Source of the DNA: Paracoccus sp. (in: a-proteobacteria)
Lineage (GTDB): Bacteria; Pseudomonadota; Alphaproteobacteria; Rhodobacterales; Rhodobacteraceae
Reading direction: 5' to 3'
DNA length: 64,000 nucleotides
NCBI RefSeq assembly: GCF_030538655.1
Contig: NZ_JAUNTO010000003.1
Location: 62,001-126,000, forward strand
Shown: positions 52,763-61,739 of the stretch, piece after piece
Numbering within the stretch: the stretch's first letter is position 1
Layout of the letters: each line of letters begins with the position of its first letter
Position numbers and translations under genes: made by a program
The notes under the pieces: generated by a model
Told to the model about the DNA's origin: nothing
The model's database searches: none
What the model saw: the letters and a program-made list of their open reading frames with translations, nothing else

Positions 52763-54028
52763 TCAGTTCTGGCTGTCCCAGTATTTCCTGGTCTCGGCGA
52801 CCAGCCGTTCGACGAACTGTTCCGGCGTCGTTTCGCCCAGGAACATGCGGTTATATTCCGGCTGCAACACCTGCGAGGTGAATTCCGGGTAAAGCACGTT
52901 CAGACCACCGCCATAGGGGGTCAGCGCCGTTGCCTCGGCCGCCGCCGTTTCGGCCTCGGCCAGTGCGCCGGGCCATGTCACACCGCCGCGCGTCACACCA
53001 ACGCCGCCCTTTTCGGCCAGCAGGGTCTGCGCCTCGGCCCCCATCAGATAGTTCAGGAAACCCGCCGCCTCATCAGCATTGGGGGCATCTTTCAGGATCG
53101 CGATCGACACCATCGCGACCTCAAGATCGGTGGTCTTGCCCTTGCCATCGGCGACAGCCGGGAAATTGAACGCACCCCAGCCGAAATCCGGCCCGGTGGT
53201 GGCCGACAACTCGGTCGGCAACCATGATCCGACCAGCTCGCCCACGGTTTCGCCCATGGCGATGGTCTGCTGCCCGGCGGGATACTGGAACCCGCGCGCG
53301 TCCTGCGCGATACATTCAGCGTCCCAAAGCTGACGCCCGGCCTTTGCTGCCTCAAGCACGGCGGGGTCGTTCCACCCCTCGCCGGATTTGTCGGCAAAGG
53401 CCGCCAGCATCGCATCCGCGCCATTCCTGCGCGCCAGATAATGCGAGAAATAGGCCGCGTTATAAAAGGCGACATTGCCTTCGATTACCAGCAGATGCGT
53501 ATCCGCCGCGCGCGCGGCACCGCACAGCGCGATCAGATCGTCCCATGTCGCGGGCGGAGCGCCGATTTCGGCCAGCGCCTCTTTGTCATACCAGAAATTG
53601 ACGGTGTTATAGATATAGGGAAGCTGGGCGATCGTGTCGCCCTGCCCATACAGGGACAGCACGCCGGGCAGCAGCGCCGCCTTGACCTCATCCGTCAGAT
53701 CGCCCGAGAGGTCGCGTAACTGATCCTGCAATTGCAGACCGCCCGCCAGTTGGTCACTGTCCTGATCCATCAGATCGACCGGCGTGCGCGCGGCCAGTGC
53801 CTGACGCAGCTTGGTCTGGTTCTGGCGACCGTTCCACACGACGTTAAAGGTCGTGTCCGGGTTGGCGGCGGTGTAATTCGCCATGATGTCTTTCAGCGCC
53901 TCGGCCTGTGGTTCGTTTTCGTTCCACATCGACCAATAGATCAATTCCCCCGCCGACGCGGGCAGGGCGGCCCCGGTAACGGTCAGGGCCAGCACAGCGG
54001 CGCCGTTCTTCAGCACGGATAATGTCAT
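52763..54028 (-). CDS. Carbohydrate ABC transporter substrate-binding protein
   Basis: This 421-aa periplasmic binding protein of SBP family 1 has a signal peptide ending LPASA, then GELIYWSMWNENEPQAEALK. ATG 54028 was chosen because GGGAGGTAAAC precedes it and the next residues form a clean signal. In the mature protein, QLPYIYNTVNFWYDKEAL and the YLMGAEAQTLL tail are typical. It is first in the operon with amino-sugar enzymes, so the ligand is probably an N-acetylated hexosamine or its glycoside. Confidence 0.92.
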   Translation of the reverse strand: MTLSVLKNGAAVLALTVTGAALPASAGELIYWSMWNENEPQAEALKDIMANYTAANPDTTFNVVWNGRQNQTKLRQALAARTPVDLMDQDSDQLAGGLQLQDQLRDLSGDLTDEVKAALLPGVLSLYGQGDTIAQLPYIYNTVNFWYDKEALAEIGAPPATWDDLIALCGAARAADTHLLVIEGNVAFYNAAYFSHYLARRNGADAMLAAFADKSGEGWNDPAVLEAAKAGRQLWDAECIAQDARGFQYPAGQQTIAMGETVGELVGSWLPTELSATTGPDFGWGAFNFPAVADGKGKTTDLEVAMVSIAILKDAPNADEAAGFLNYLMGAEAQTLLAEKGGVGVTRGGVTWPGALAEAETAAAEATALTPYGGGLNVLYPEFTSQVLQPEYNRMFLGETTPEQFVERLVAETRKYWDSQN

Positions 54029-54061
54029 GTTTACCTCCCGACAGGCGGCGCTTTTGCCGCT

Positions 54062-54097
54062 TCTAGTAAAGCTACAGTGATATGAAGTTTTACTACA
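54062..54097 (-). promoter_or_regulatory. Twin 15-bp operator-like palindromes of the amino-sugar operon
   Basis: Site 1 (54083-54097) reads TGAAGTTTTACTACA and fits TGWAGT-N3-ACTWCA on both strands. Site 2 (54062-54076) reads TCTAGTAAAGCTACA and fits the same pattern with two mismatches. Their centres are 21 bp apart, two helical turns, so two dimers would bind the same face. The pattern is like those of RpiR-family regulators, matching the HTH half of the regulator at 47046-47966. Site 1 begins next to the -35 box and site 2 follows the -10 region, as expected for a repressor. Confidence 0.6.
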
Positions 54098-54103
54098 TGT
54101 CAA
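54077..54103 (-). promoter_or_regulatory. Candidate promoter of the amino-sugar operon
   Basis: On the minus strand, TTGACA (54103-54098) is a perfect -35 hexamer. With a 15-bp spacer the -10 would be TATCAC (54082-54077). With 17 bp it would be the poor TCACTG. It overlaps the operator-like palindromes and lies 49 bp upstream of the first ATG. Confidence 0.45.
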
Positions 54104-54239
54104 CGATTCCGTGACCGTCTGGTAAACGAAACAGGCTGCGGATGCTGCCCTTGCCCAGAGTTCGCGCACCACCCATCGCCCCCAAACGACGCGCCCCGTC
54201 AGAACCGAGGGAACGAAAGGCGCAAGCCGCCGCAGCCTG

Positions 54240-56432
54240 TCAGCCCGGCACCACCGTAACCACAGCCTGCGCCACCGGAAATTGTGCCAGTTCAGCGGTA
54301 ATGCGGATGTCGCCCGGATCACCCGTCAGCCGCAGCCACATTCCGGTGGTGCCCCCCTGCAAGGGCCGCAGATCCGGGCCGATCAGCCGGGCCGGGCCGT
54401 CGATGCTGACCCGCACCGCCCCCGCCAGAAACGGCAGCCGGTTGCCGACCTGATCCAGCGCACGGATGATGACCCGCAGGTCGGTGTCGGCATCAGCGGG
54501 CAGGTGGTCCGCGTCGGGGGCAATCTCCAGCCGGGTGGGCAGCGGGTCGGCGACGTAATCGCGGCGGATCACCTCGCGCCCGTCAATCAGCCCGCGCAAC
54601 GTGCCGGGGTGCCAGGCCATGCCCCACAGGCCCAGTTCTTCGGCACTGATATGGCGGTGATCGATGATGACCGGCGGATGCGGCAAATGCGGGAAGCGCT
54701 CGCGGTCGGGCTGGACGCGGCGTTTGATCCCGAGACAGTCAAATTCCACCTCATCGCAGTTGGTCAGCACGATCAGCGGCAGGATACCGCCAAAGTTCCG
54801 CTCGCCCCGTGCCCACCAGGTGACGGGCTGCATGACCATGCCTTCGGACGGCGGTTTCTGGCTGGCATAGGCATAGGCGGCGAATTTCGGTTCGCGCCAC
54901 ATATCCATGACGCCGTGATGGCAAATGCGGTCGCCCGCGCCGAAATCCTTGTGCGTGTTGTAATCGAACATGCACCAGCCGACGCTGCCCGCGATGGCCG
55001 GATCGCCATAGGCGGCATTCATCACCTCAAGATGACGGATGACATGTTCCATCTGCCGCAGTTCCGGGTCGCCTGCCTTGGTCGGGAACATATGGCCGTT
55101 GAATTCGGTCACGATATAGGGGACAGCGCGGCTCAGGCCCGTCACCTCGGGGACCGGACGCAGCGCGGTGCGGGGGCGGTTCACGCCGGGCTGTTCGGAT
55201 TCGTCCAGCACGAAATCGTTCATCGCATAGACATCTTCCAAAAATTCGCTGTCGGTGATGCAGCGGATGCCGGTTGTCTGCCGCGTCGGGTCCAGTTCGC
55301 GCGCGGTGGCATTGGTGCGCGTATAAAGATCGTGGCAGTCGGGGCTTTCGTTGATCCTGACGCCCCAGATGATGATCGAGGGATGGTTTCGGTCGCGGCG
55401 GATCATCGCGGCGGTATTAGCCACCGCCGCATCCTGCCACACCGCATCGCCGATATGCTGCCAGCCGGGAATCTCGTCGATCACCATCAGCCCGATTTCG
55501 TCGCAGCGGTCCAGAAACCACGGGCTGGGCGGGTAATGCGAGGACCGGACCAGATTGCAGCCCAGATCAAAGCGCAAGATCTCGGCGTCGCGTTCCTGCG
55601 CATGGCGGCCAGCCGCGTAACCGGCATGGGGAAACGCCTGATGCCGGTTCAGCCCGCGCAACTGCACCCGTTCGCCGTTCAGGAAAAACCCGTCCGCGCG
55701 CCACTCGGCACTGCGAAAGCCGAACCGTTGGGTAAGGCGGTCGCCTTGGGGCAAGGACAGCTCCAGCGTATAGAGCGCCGGGCTTTCGGGCGACCATAGC
55801 TGGATGTCGCGCAGCCCGGTCATCGGCGCGCCATCACTGCGGGCGATTTCCGTGCCGTCCGGGCCGCGCAAGATCGCCAGCAGCGGGCCGGGGGCGGACA
55901 GATCGGCGTCGAAGGCGACGGTCTTGTCATCGGCCAACACATCAGGCGTCAGCACCCGGACGCCGCGGATATGCCGCATGGGCAGCACCCGCAGCCAGAC
56001 ATCGCGGTAAAGCCCGGCATAGGTCAGATAGTCGATCTGCCCGCCAAAGGGCGGAATCGCGGGGTTTTCGGACCCGTCGATGCGCAGGGTAATCAGGTTG
56101 TCATCCGCCAGATGCGGGGTCAGATCGGCGGTGAAGGGGGTGTAGCCGTCAGGATGGGCAGCCACCTGCACACCGTTGATCCAGACGCACGCATCAGCCA
56201 TCGCCCCATCGAACAGCAGCTCGATCCGGCGCCCGTCCCAGTCACCACGTGGCAACCGCCGCTGATAGGTAAAGGCGCGCTGATAGCAGGTCTCGTCGAA
56301 ATAGCTCTGCGGCAGATCAACGGCGTTATGGGGCAGGTTGACCGCCGCGCCCTGCATCGGTGCGGCGATCCATGCGGGGTCAAACCCTTCGGCAAAGATC
56401 CAGTTATCATTCAGTCGGATGATCTGACGCAT
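54240..56432 (-). CDS. Glycoside hydrolase family 2 protein (beta-galactosidase type)
   Basis: This 730-aa GH2 enzyme has an N-terminal sugar-binding jelly roll (NLPHNAVDLPQSYFDE onward), an Ig-like domain, then a TIM barrel. The acid/base is E362 in IIIWGVRINES and the nucleophile E443 in YIVTEFNGHM. A further beta-sandwich tail follows. Beta-galactosidase is the likely activity because dgoD and a GH36 enzyme are next door, but beta-glucuronidase or mannosidase specificity cannot be excluded. No signal peptide is present, so it acts on imported disaccharides. The start is 2 bp past the dgoD stop. Confidence 0.88.
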   Translation of the reverse strand: MRQIIRLNDNWIFAEGFDPAWIAAPMQGAAVNLPHNAVDLPQSYFDETCYQRAFTYQRRLPRGDWDGRRIELLFDGAMADACVWINGVQVAAHPDGYTPFTADLTPHLADDNLITLRIDGSENPAIPPFGGQIDYLTYAGLYRDVWLRVLPMRHIRGVRVLTPDVLADDKTVAFDADLSAPGPLLAILRGPDGTEIARSDGAPMTGLRDIQLWSPESPALYTLELSLPQGDRLTQRFGFRSAEWRADGFFLNGERVQLRGLNRHQAFPHAGYAAGRHAQERDAEILRFDLGCNLVRSSHYPPSPWFLDRCDEIGLMVIDEIPGWQHIGDAVWQDAAVANTAAMIRRDRNHPSIIIWGVRINESPDCHDLYTRTNATARELDPTRQTTGIRCITDSEFLEDVYAMNDFVLDESEQPGVNRPRTALRPVPEVTGLSRAVPYIVTEFNGHMFPTKAGDPELRQMEHVIRHLEVMNAAYGDPAIAGSVGWCMFDYNTHKDFGAGDRICHHGVMDMWREPKFAAYAYASQKPPSEGMVMQPVTWWARGERNFGGILPLIVLTNCDEVEFDCLGIKRRVQPDRERFPHLPHPPVIIDHRHISAEELGLWGMAWHPGTLRGLIDGREVIRRDYVADPLPTRLEIAPDADHLPADADTDLRVIIRALDQVGNRLPFLAGAVRVSIDGPARLIGPDLRPLQGGTTGMWLRLTGDPGDIRITAELAQFPVAQAVVTVVPG

Positions 56433-56434
56433 GA

Positions 56435-57583
56435 TTACCACTCGGCAAAGCTGCCGTCGGCGTGACGCCAGACGGGGTTGCGCCAGCGGTGGCTCTCTGC
56501 CGCCGCTGCCCGGACTTTTTCTTCGTTCACGGTGATGCCAAGCCCCGGCCCCTGCGGGATGGCGACAAAGCCGTCCTGATAGTCGAACACACCGGGATCG
56601 GTCAGGTAATCCAGCAGATCAGACCCTTGATTATAGTGAATCCCCAGCGATTGTTCCTGAATAAAGGCGTTGTAACACACCGCATCCAATTGCAGGTTCG
56701 CCGCCAGCGCGATAGGGCCAAGCGGGCAGTGCAGCGCCAGCGCCACGTCGTGACATTCCGCCATGGCCGCAATGCGATAGGTTTCGGTGATACCGCCCGC
56801 ATGGCTGGGGTCGGGCTGGATGATGTCCACATAACCGCCCGCCAGAATGTCGCGGAAATCCCAACGGGAAAACAGCCGCTCGCCCAAGGCGATCGGGGTG
56901 CTGCAATGGTTGGCGATCTCGCGCAGCGCCTCGGCATGTTCGGACAGCACGGGTTCCTCGATGAACATCAGGCGGAAGGGTTCCAACTCGCGCGCCAGCA
57001 CCTTGGCCATCGGGCGGTGAACGCGGCCGTGAAAGTCGATGCCGATGCCGAAATCCGGTCCCATCTCGTCGCGGATGGCCTGCACCCGCTCCAGCACCTG
57101 ATCGACCTTGGCGTGGCTGTCGATGAACTGCATTTCCTCGGTGCCGTTCATTTTCACCGCCGTAAAGCCGCGGTCGGCACAATCCCGCGCCATGCGGGCG
57201 GTGTCGCCGGGACGGTCGCCGCCGATCCAGCTGTAAACGCGGATACGGTCACGCTGCTGACCGCCCAGCAAGGAATGAACAGGCACGCCCAAAGCTTTGC
57301 CCTTGATGTCCCACAGCGCCTGGTCGATGCCCGCGATGGCCGACATGTGAATACCGCCGCCGCGATAGAAACCGGCGCGATACATGACCGTCCAGTGATC
57401 CTGTATCAGCCCCGGATCGCGCCCGATCAGATAGTCGGACAATTCCTCGACCATGGCGGCGACGGTGGCAGCGCGGCCTTCCAGCACGGGTTCGCCCCAG
57501 CCACAGATGCCCTCATCCGTGCTGATTTTCACAAAACACCAGCGCGGTGGCACGATAAAGGTTTCGATCGCGGTGATTTTCAT
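56435..57583 (-). CDS. dgoD: D-galactonate dehydratase
   Basis: This 382-aa enolase-superfamily enzyme dehydrates D-galactonate to 2-keto-3-deoxygalactonate. It closely resembles E. coli DgoD: MKIT start, PPRWCFVKISTDEG, YRAGFYRGGGIHMSAIAGID, DFHGRV, FIEEPVLSEHAEA, LGERLFSRWDFR, and QPDPSHAGGITETYRIAAMAE. Metal ligands Asp and Glu lie in those motifs. It implies an oxidative (De Ley-Doudoroff type) route for galactose. Galactose dehydrogenase, KDGal kinase and aldolase are not in the window. Confidence 0.93.
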   Translation of the reverse strand: MKITAIETFIVPPRWCFVKISTDEGICGWGEPVLEGRAATVAAMVEELSDYLIGRDPGLIQDHWTVMYRAGFYRGGGIHMSAIAGIDQALWDIKGKALGVPVHSLLGGQQRDRIRVYSWIGGDRPGDTARMARDCADRGFTAVKMNGTEEMQFIDSHAKVDQVLERVQAIRDEMGPDFGIGIDFHGRVHRPMAKVLARELEPFRLMFIEEPVLSEHAEALREIANHCSTPIALGERLFSRWDFRDILAGGYVDIIQPDPSHAGGITETYRIAAMAECHDVALALHCPLGPIALAANLQLDAVCYNAFIQEQSLGIHYNQGSDLLDYLTDPGVFDYQDGFVAIPQGPGLGITVNEEKVRAAAAESHRWRNPVWRHADGSFAEW

Positions 57584-57592
57584 GGGCCTCCC

Positions 57593-58639
57593 CTAGCGCA
57601 GCCGCTGGCCGCTGGCAGTGTCAAAGAAAAACGCATCGGCAGGATCAAACCGCAGCCCGACCTGCCCGCCCCCCGCCGGATCAAGCCGCCGGTCGGTTTC
57701 CACGATCAGCTTTTCCCCCGATGGCGCGGTCACATGGACATAGCTGACGCCACCCAGATTTTCGGCCATCTCGACGCGGAACCCATCACCATCCGTCAAC
57801 CGCAGCGCATTGGGGCGCAGGCCGATGTCAACCTCGCGCCCATCTGGCAGATGCGGGGCGGGGATGGCGCCAAAGGCCGCCGTCTGCACCTGTCCGCCCC
57901 GCGCCTGCCCCGCAACAAAATTCATCGCGGGCGAGCCGATGAACCCCGCCACAAAGCGGTTGTCCGGGTCGTCATACAGATCCATCGGCGCGCCGACCTG
58001 TTCGATCCGCCCCGCGCGCAGCACCACGATCTTGTCGGCCATGGTCATCGCCTCGACCTGATCGTGGGTGACATAGATCATCGTCGCGGCGATTTCGCGG
58101 TGCAGGCGGGCGATCTCGGCCCGCATTTCAACGCGCAGTTCGGCATCCAGATTGGACAGCGGCTCATCAAACAAAAATACCTTTGGTCCGCGCACGATGG
58201 CCCGGCCAATGGCGACGCGCTGACGCTGCCCGCCGGACAGGGCGGCGGGCTTGCGGTCCAAGAGAGGGTCCAGCTTCAGGATGCGCGCCGCCTCGGCCAC
58301 CTTGGCGGCGATTTCGGCGCGGGGATGGCCGTTCATCTTCAGGCCAAAGCCCATGTTCTGGCGCACGGTCATATGCGGATACAGGGCATAGGTCTGAAAC
58401 ACCATCGCCACGCCCCGGTCGGCGGGATCGGCGTCGGTGACGTCCTCGCCGCCGATGCTGATCTGGCCGTCGGTGGTTTCCTCAAGCCCGGCGATCATCC
58501 GCAGCAAGGTGGATTTGCCACAGCCCGAAGGCCCGACAAAGACACAGAATTCGCCCTGCCCTATCACCAGATCGACGCCATGAATGACGCGGTGCTGACC
58601 AAAATCCTTGGTAATACGGGCTAGCTGGACACCGGACAT
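57593..58639 (-). CDS. Carbohydrate ABC transporter ATP-binding protein (UgpC/MsmK class)
   Basis: This 348-aa ATPase has Walker [10 protein letters not shown], signature [13 protein letters not shown], Walker [14 protein letters not shown] and a TOBE domain (LRPNALRLTDGDG). ATG 58639 was chosen because TGAGGTTC precedes it. It lies 7 bp after the iclR stop. The cognate binding protein and permeases are on the opposite strand at 59537-62585, so ATPase and channel are made from divergent operons. Confidence 0.92.
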   Translation of the reverse strand: MSGVQLARITKDFGQHRVIHGVDLVIGQGEFCVFVGPSGCGKSTLLRMIAGLEETTDGQISIGGEDVTDADPADRGVAMVFQTYALYPHMTVRQNMGFGLKMNGHPRAEIAAKVAEAARILKLDPLLDRKPAALSGGQRQRVAIGRAIVRGPKVFLFDEPLSNLDAELRVEMRAEIARLHREIAATMIYVTHDQVEAMTMADKIVVLRAGRIEQVGAPMDLYDDPDNRFVAGFIGSPAMNFVAGQARGGQVQTAAFGAIPAPHLPDGREVDIGLRPNALRLTDGDGFRVEMAENLGGVSYVHVTAPSGEKLIVETDRRLDPAGGGQVGLRFDPADAFFFDTASGQRLR

Positions 58640-58646
58640 GGGAACC

Positions 58647-59438
58647 TCATTGCCGTTCGGGGAAGCGCCACGCCTCGGCGGCACTGGCAATTTCGCGCGC
58701 GGCCACTGTCACCGGCCGCGCCAGCGCCAGCAGATCAGCGCGCGGCACTGTCGCAGTCGTCGTTGTCACCGACAACGCCCCCAGCATCCGCCCGCTGCCC
58801 GACAGGATCGGCGCGGCGATACAGGCGATGCCTGCCTCGTGCTCCTGGTCATCCAGCGCATAGCCGCGTTCGCGGATACGGGCCAGATCGGCGCGCAACG
58901 CGTCGGGCGTGGTCAGTGTATTCGGCGTATGGCGATGAAACGACTGGCGGCTGATCGCATCGGCCAGCCGGTCATCGGGCAGATACGCCAGCATCGCCTT
59001 GCCGACGCCGGTGCAATAGGCCGGGCCAACCTTGCCCGACTGCGAAAACATCTCGACCGGCTGCGCGGCATTGCGTTTATCGACATACAGCACCGCGCCG
59101 TTATCCAGTTGCGCCAGATGCACCGTCTGGCCCAGTTCGGCAGCCAGACGGTCCAGCACATCGCGCGCGACCGACGCCAGACTGGATTGCGCCCAGGCCG
59201 CATGGGCCAGTCGCACCAGCCGGATACCGGGGGCATAGCTTTGCCGGTCTTCGTCAAACATCAGCATATCCTGCCGCACCAGCACTTGCAGGAAACGATA
59301 CAGCGTCGCCTTGGGCAGTTCCGCCACAGGCAGCAGTTCGGCGAAACGCACGGGCCGGTCAAATGCCGCCACAAGGTCCAGCACGGCCAGCGTTCGCCCC
59401 ACCGTCCCATCCGATTGCGCCCGCATGTTCACCGTCAC
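58647..59438 (-). CDS. IclR-family transcriptional regulator
   Basis: This 263-aa regulator has an N-terminal winged HTH (RTLAVLDLVAAFDRPVRFAEL, LPKATLYRFLQVLV) and a GAF-like IclR effector domain (MFSQSGKVGPAYCTGVGKAMLAYLP and HEAGIACIAAPIL). It starts at GTG 59438 after GGGGGG, with ATG 59426 as an alternative. It lies at the divergence point of the galactoside locus and probably controls both arms through the palindromes at 59482-59518. The effector could be a galactose metabolite. Confidence 0.92.
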   Translation of the reverse strand: MTVNMRAQSDGTVGRTLAVLDLVAAFDRPVRFAELLPVAELPKATLYRFLQVLVRQDMLMFDEDRQSYAPGIRLVRLAHAAWAQSSLASVARDVLDRLAAELGQTVHLAQLDNGAVLYVDKRNAAQPVEMFSQSGKVGPAYCTGVGKAMLAYLPDDRLADAISRQSFHRHTPNTLTTPDALRADLARIRERGYALDDQEHEAGIACIAAPILSGSGRMLGALSVTTTTATVPRADLLALARPVTVAAREIASAAEAWRFPERQ

Positions 59439-59481
59439 CTGCCCCCCGTTTCTGTTGACAGGCTAGGCGATTCGGCGCACA

Positions 59482-59518
59482 GTTTCAATAATCAAAACAA
59501 AGTTTCATTAATTGGAAC
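59482..59518. promoter_or_regulatory. Twin 17-bp palindromes, candidate IclR operators
   Basis: Site 1 (59482-59498) reads GTTTCAATAATCAAAAC and site 2 (59502-59518) GTTTCATTAATTGGAAC. Both are near-palindromic with GTTT and AAAC-type arms and repeat with a 20-bp period. They lie between divergent iclR and the binding-protein gene, 19 bp before the latter's ATG, overlapping its leader. A-T-rich symmetric sites of this size are usual for IclR proteins. Confidence 0.5.
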
Positions 59519-59536
59519 CAAACGGGAGGAGATACC

Positions 59537-60781
59537 ATGGCTCAACTGAAACACGGGCTGGTGGTGCTGGCGGCCTTGCTGGCCACTGCCGCGCCGGTGG
59601 CGGCGCAGCAGCGCACACTGGTCATCAATCACGACGCATCCGACCCCGCCCCCAAGGCCGCCTTTGACGAGCTGATCGCAGCCTTCGAGGCGGAACACCC
59701 CGACATCAAGGTGCAGGTGAACCTGTTCGACCACGAGGGCTATAAAACCGCCATCCGCAACTTTCTGACGGCGGATGCACCGGATCTGGCCAACTGGTAT
59801 GCGGGCAACCGCATGGCCCCCTTTGTCGAAGCCGGGCAGTTTCAGGACGTGTCAGACGTGTGGGAGGAACACGGCCTGAAAGACGCCCTGGCCCCCGCCC
59901 TGTCGTCCATGACCATCGACGACAAGCAATGGGGCATCCCCTATACCTATTATCAGTGGGGCATCTACTATAACGCCGATGTCTATGAACAGGTCGGCGT
60001 TGACCCGGATTCCATCGAAACATGGGACGATTTCATCGCCGCCTGCGAACAGTTCAAGGCCGCGAACATCGACTGCCTGACCACCGGCACCCGCGCTTTG
60101 TGGCCGGCGGCGGGGATCTTTGACTATCTGTCGCTGCGCACCAATGGCTATGACTGGCATATGCAGCTGACCAATGGCGAAATCCCGTGGACGGATGACG
60201 CCGTGCGCGCGGTCTTTGCCGAATGGGCCAAGGTCGTGCCCTATACCAGCGCCAATCACGCGGCGGTCGATTGGCAGGACGCGGTGTCAAACATCGTGCA
60301 GGGCCGGGCGGCGAATTTCGTCATGGGCAACTTTGCCGTGGCGGCGTTCAAGGATGGCGGGATGACGAATGACAATCTGGGCTTTATGCCCTTCCCGACG
60401 ATCAACCCCGGCATTCCCCGCGCCGAAGAGGCGCCGACCGACAGCATCCACATCCCTGCGGGCGCGAAGAACGTCGAGGATGCGAAACTGTTCCTGGCCT
60501 TCATGGCCCGGCCCGAAGTGCAGACCCAGATGAACAAGACGCTGGGGCAATTGCCGATCAACGTCCATGCCGAGGTGGATGACGACCCCTTCCTGATCAA
60601 AGGGTTCGAGCTGTTGTCCACCGCCACCGGCGGCATCGCGCAATTCTTTGACCGCGACGCCCCCGCCGAGATGGCCAAAGCCGGGATGGAGGGCTTTCAG
60701 GAATTCATGGTCCGCCCCGAACGTCTGGACACCATCCTTGAACGGTTAGAGCGGATGCGCGCCCGCGTTTACGCCAACTGA
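59537..60781 (+). CDS. Galactoside ABC transporter substrate-binding protein
   Basis: This 414-aa SBP family 1 protein has a signal peptide (LVVLAALLATAAPVAA) before QQRTLVINHDASDP. Features such as LVPYTSANHAAVDWQDAVSN-type and GFMPFPTINPG segments are common in disaccharide-binding proteins. GGGAGGAG precedes the ATG. Because a GH36 alpha-galactosidase closes this operon, the ligand may be melibiose, raffinose or another alpha-galactoside. No experimental link is claimed. Confidence 0.92.
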   Translation: MAQLKHGLVVLAALLATAAPVAAQQRTLVINHDASDPAPKAAFDELIAAFEAEHPDIKVQVNLFDHEGYKTAIRNFLTADAPDLANWYAGNRMAPFVEAGQFQDVSDVWEEHGLKDALAPALSSMTIDDKQWGIPYTYYQWGIYYNADVYEQVGVDPDSIETWDDFIAACEQFKAANIDCLTTGTRALWPAAGIFDYLSLRTNGYDWHMQLTNGEIPWTDDAVRAVFAEWAKVVPYTSANHAAVDWQDAVSNIVQGRAANFVMGNFAVAAFKDGGMTNDNLGFMPFPTINPGIPRAEEAPTDSIHIPAGAKNVEDAKLFLAFMARPEVQTQMNKTLGQLPINVHAEVDDDPFLIKGFELLSTATGGIAQFFDRDAPAEMAKAGMEGFQEFMVRPERLDTILERLERMRARVYAN

Positions 60782-60789
60782 TCCACATC

Positions 60790-60812
60790 GGGCGGGCTTT
60801 GACGGCCCGCCC
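60790..60812 (+). other. Intra-operon hairpin downstream of the binding-protein gene
   Basis: GGGCGGGC (60790-60797) pairs with GCCCGCCC (60805-60812), with loop TTTGACG. It starts 9 bp after the stop codon. No T-run follows. Like the hairpin at 52726-52754 it probably protects or attenuates the message between binding protein and permease genes. Confidence 0.55.
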
Positions 60813-60829
60813 CCTTTATCGGATGCGCC

Positions 60830-61738
60830 ATGCCTGTCTTGCCTCACCGCGCCACGCCCCGCCGCCGCCGGATCAGCCGCAGCCTGACGCCTTGGCTGTT
60901 TCTGGCACCCGGCATGGCGATGTTTGCGGTCTATGTCGTGATCCCGATCTTTCAGTCGATCTGGATTTCCTTTCACGACTGGAACGGCCTTGGCGACATG
61001 CGCTGGATCGGGCTGGCGAATTATCAGGAACTGTGGTGGGACGAGGCGTTCTATACCAGCCTCAAGAACAACCTGCTGTGGCTGGTACTGTATATGCTGG
61101 CGGTGCCGGCCGGGCTGGCCATCGCGCTGTTCCTGAACCAGACGGTGCGCGGGATGCGCATCTATAAGTCTCTGTTCTTCTTTCCCTTTGTCATCAGTCA
61201 GGTCGTGGTGGGCCTGATGTTCGCATGGTTCTATGCCCCCGGCTTTGGGCTGTTCTACAACCTGATCGAATGGTTCACCGGGCGCGGCATCGCCATTTTG
61301 GCGGATGAACGATATGTCACCTATGGCATCATCGCGGCGGGACTGTGGCCGCAGATCGCCTATTGCATGATCCTGTATCTGACCGGGCTGAATGCCGTCG
61401 CCACCGACCAGATCGAGGCCGCCCGCCTTGACGGAGCGCGCGGCTGGCGGCTGTTGTGGCATGTGGTGTTGCCGCAATTGCGTCCCGCGACCTTTATTGC
61501 CGTGGTGGTGACGGTAATCGGCGCGCTGCGGTCTTTTGATCTTGTCTCGATCATGACCTCGGGCGGGCCGTTCGGGTCGTCGCGGGTGCTGTCTTATTAC
61601 ATGTATGAACAGGCGCTGTCGGAATATGGCTATCGCATGGGTTACGGCGCGGCCATTGCCGTGGTGCTGTTCGGGATCATGATGATCTTTATCTCGGGCT
61701 TCATCTGGAAGATGTGGCGCGACGAAAGGGGGCTGTAA
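60830..61738 (+). CDS. Carbohydrate ABC permease (MalF-like)
   Basis: This 302-aa MetI-fold permease has six helices. The first follows a basic N terminus (TPRRRRISRS). The EAA loop reads TDQIEAARLDGARGWRLLWHVVLPQLRP. It is the first of two permease genes after the binding protein and ends 1 bp before the next ATG. Confidence 0.93.
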   Translation: MPVLPHRATPRRRRISRSLTPWLFLAPGMAMFAVYVVIPIFQSIWISFHDWNGLGDMRWIGLANYQELWWDEAFYTSLKNNLLWLVLYMLAVPAGLAIALFLNQTVRGMRIYKSLFFFPFVISQVVVGLMFAWFYAPGFGLFYNLIEWFTGRGIAILADERYVTYGIIAAGLWPQIAYCMILYLTGLNAVATDQIEAARLDGARGWRLLWHVVLPQLRPATFIAVVVTVIGALRSFDLVSIMTSGGPFGSSRVLSYYMYEQALSEYGYRMGYGAAIAVVLFGIMMIFISGFIWKMWRDERGL

Positions 61739-61739
61739 G

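Noticed and set aside
56462..58624. 720-codon open frame on the plus strand across dgoD and the ABC ATPase
   Set aside because: It is antisense to two clearly recognised genes, has low-complexity composition and no recognisable motifs.
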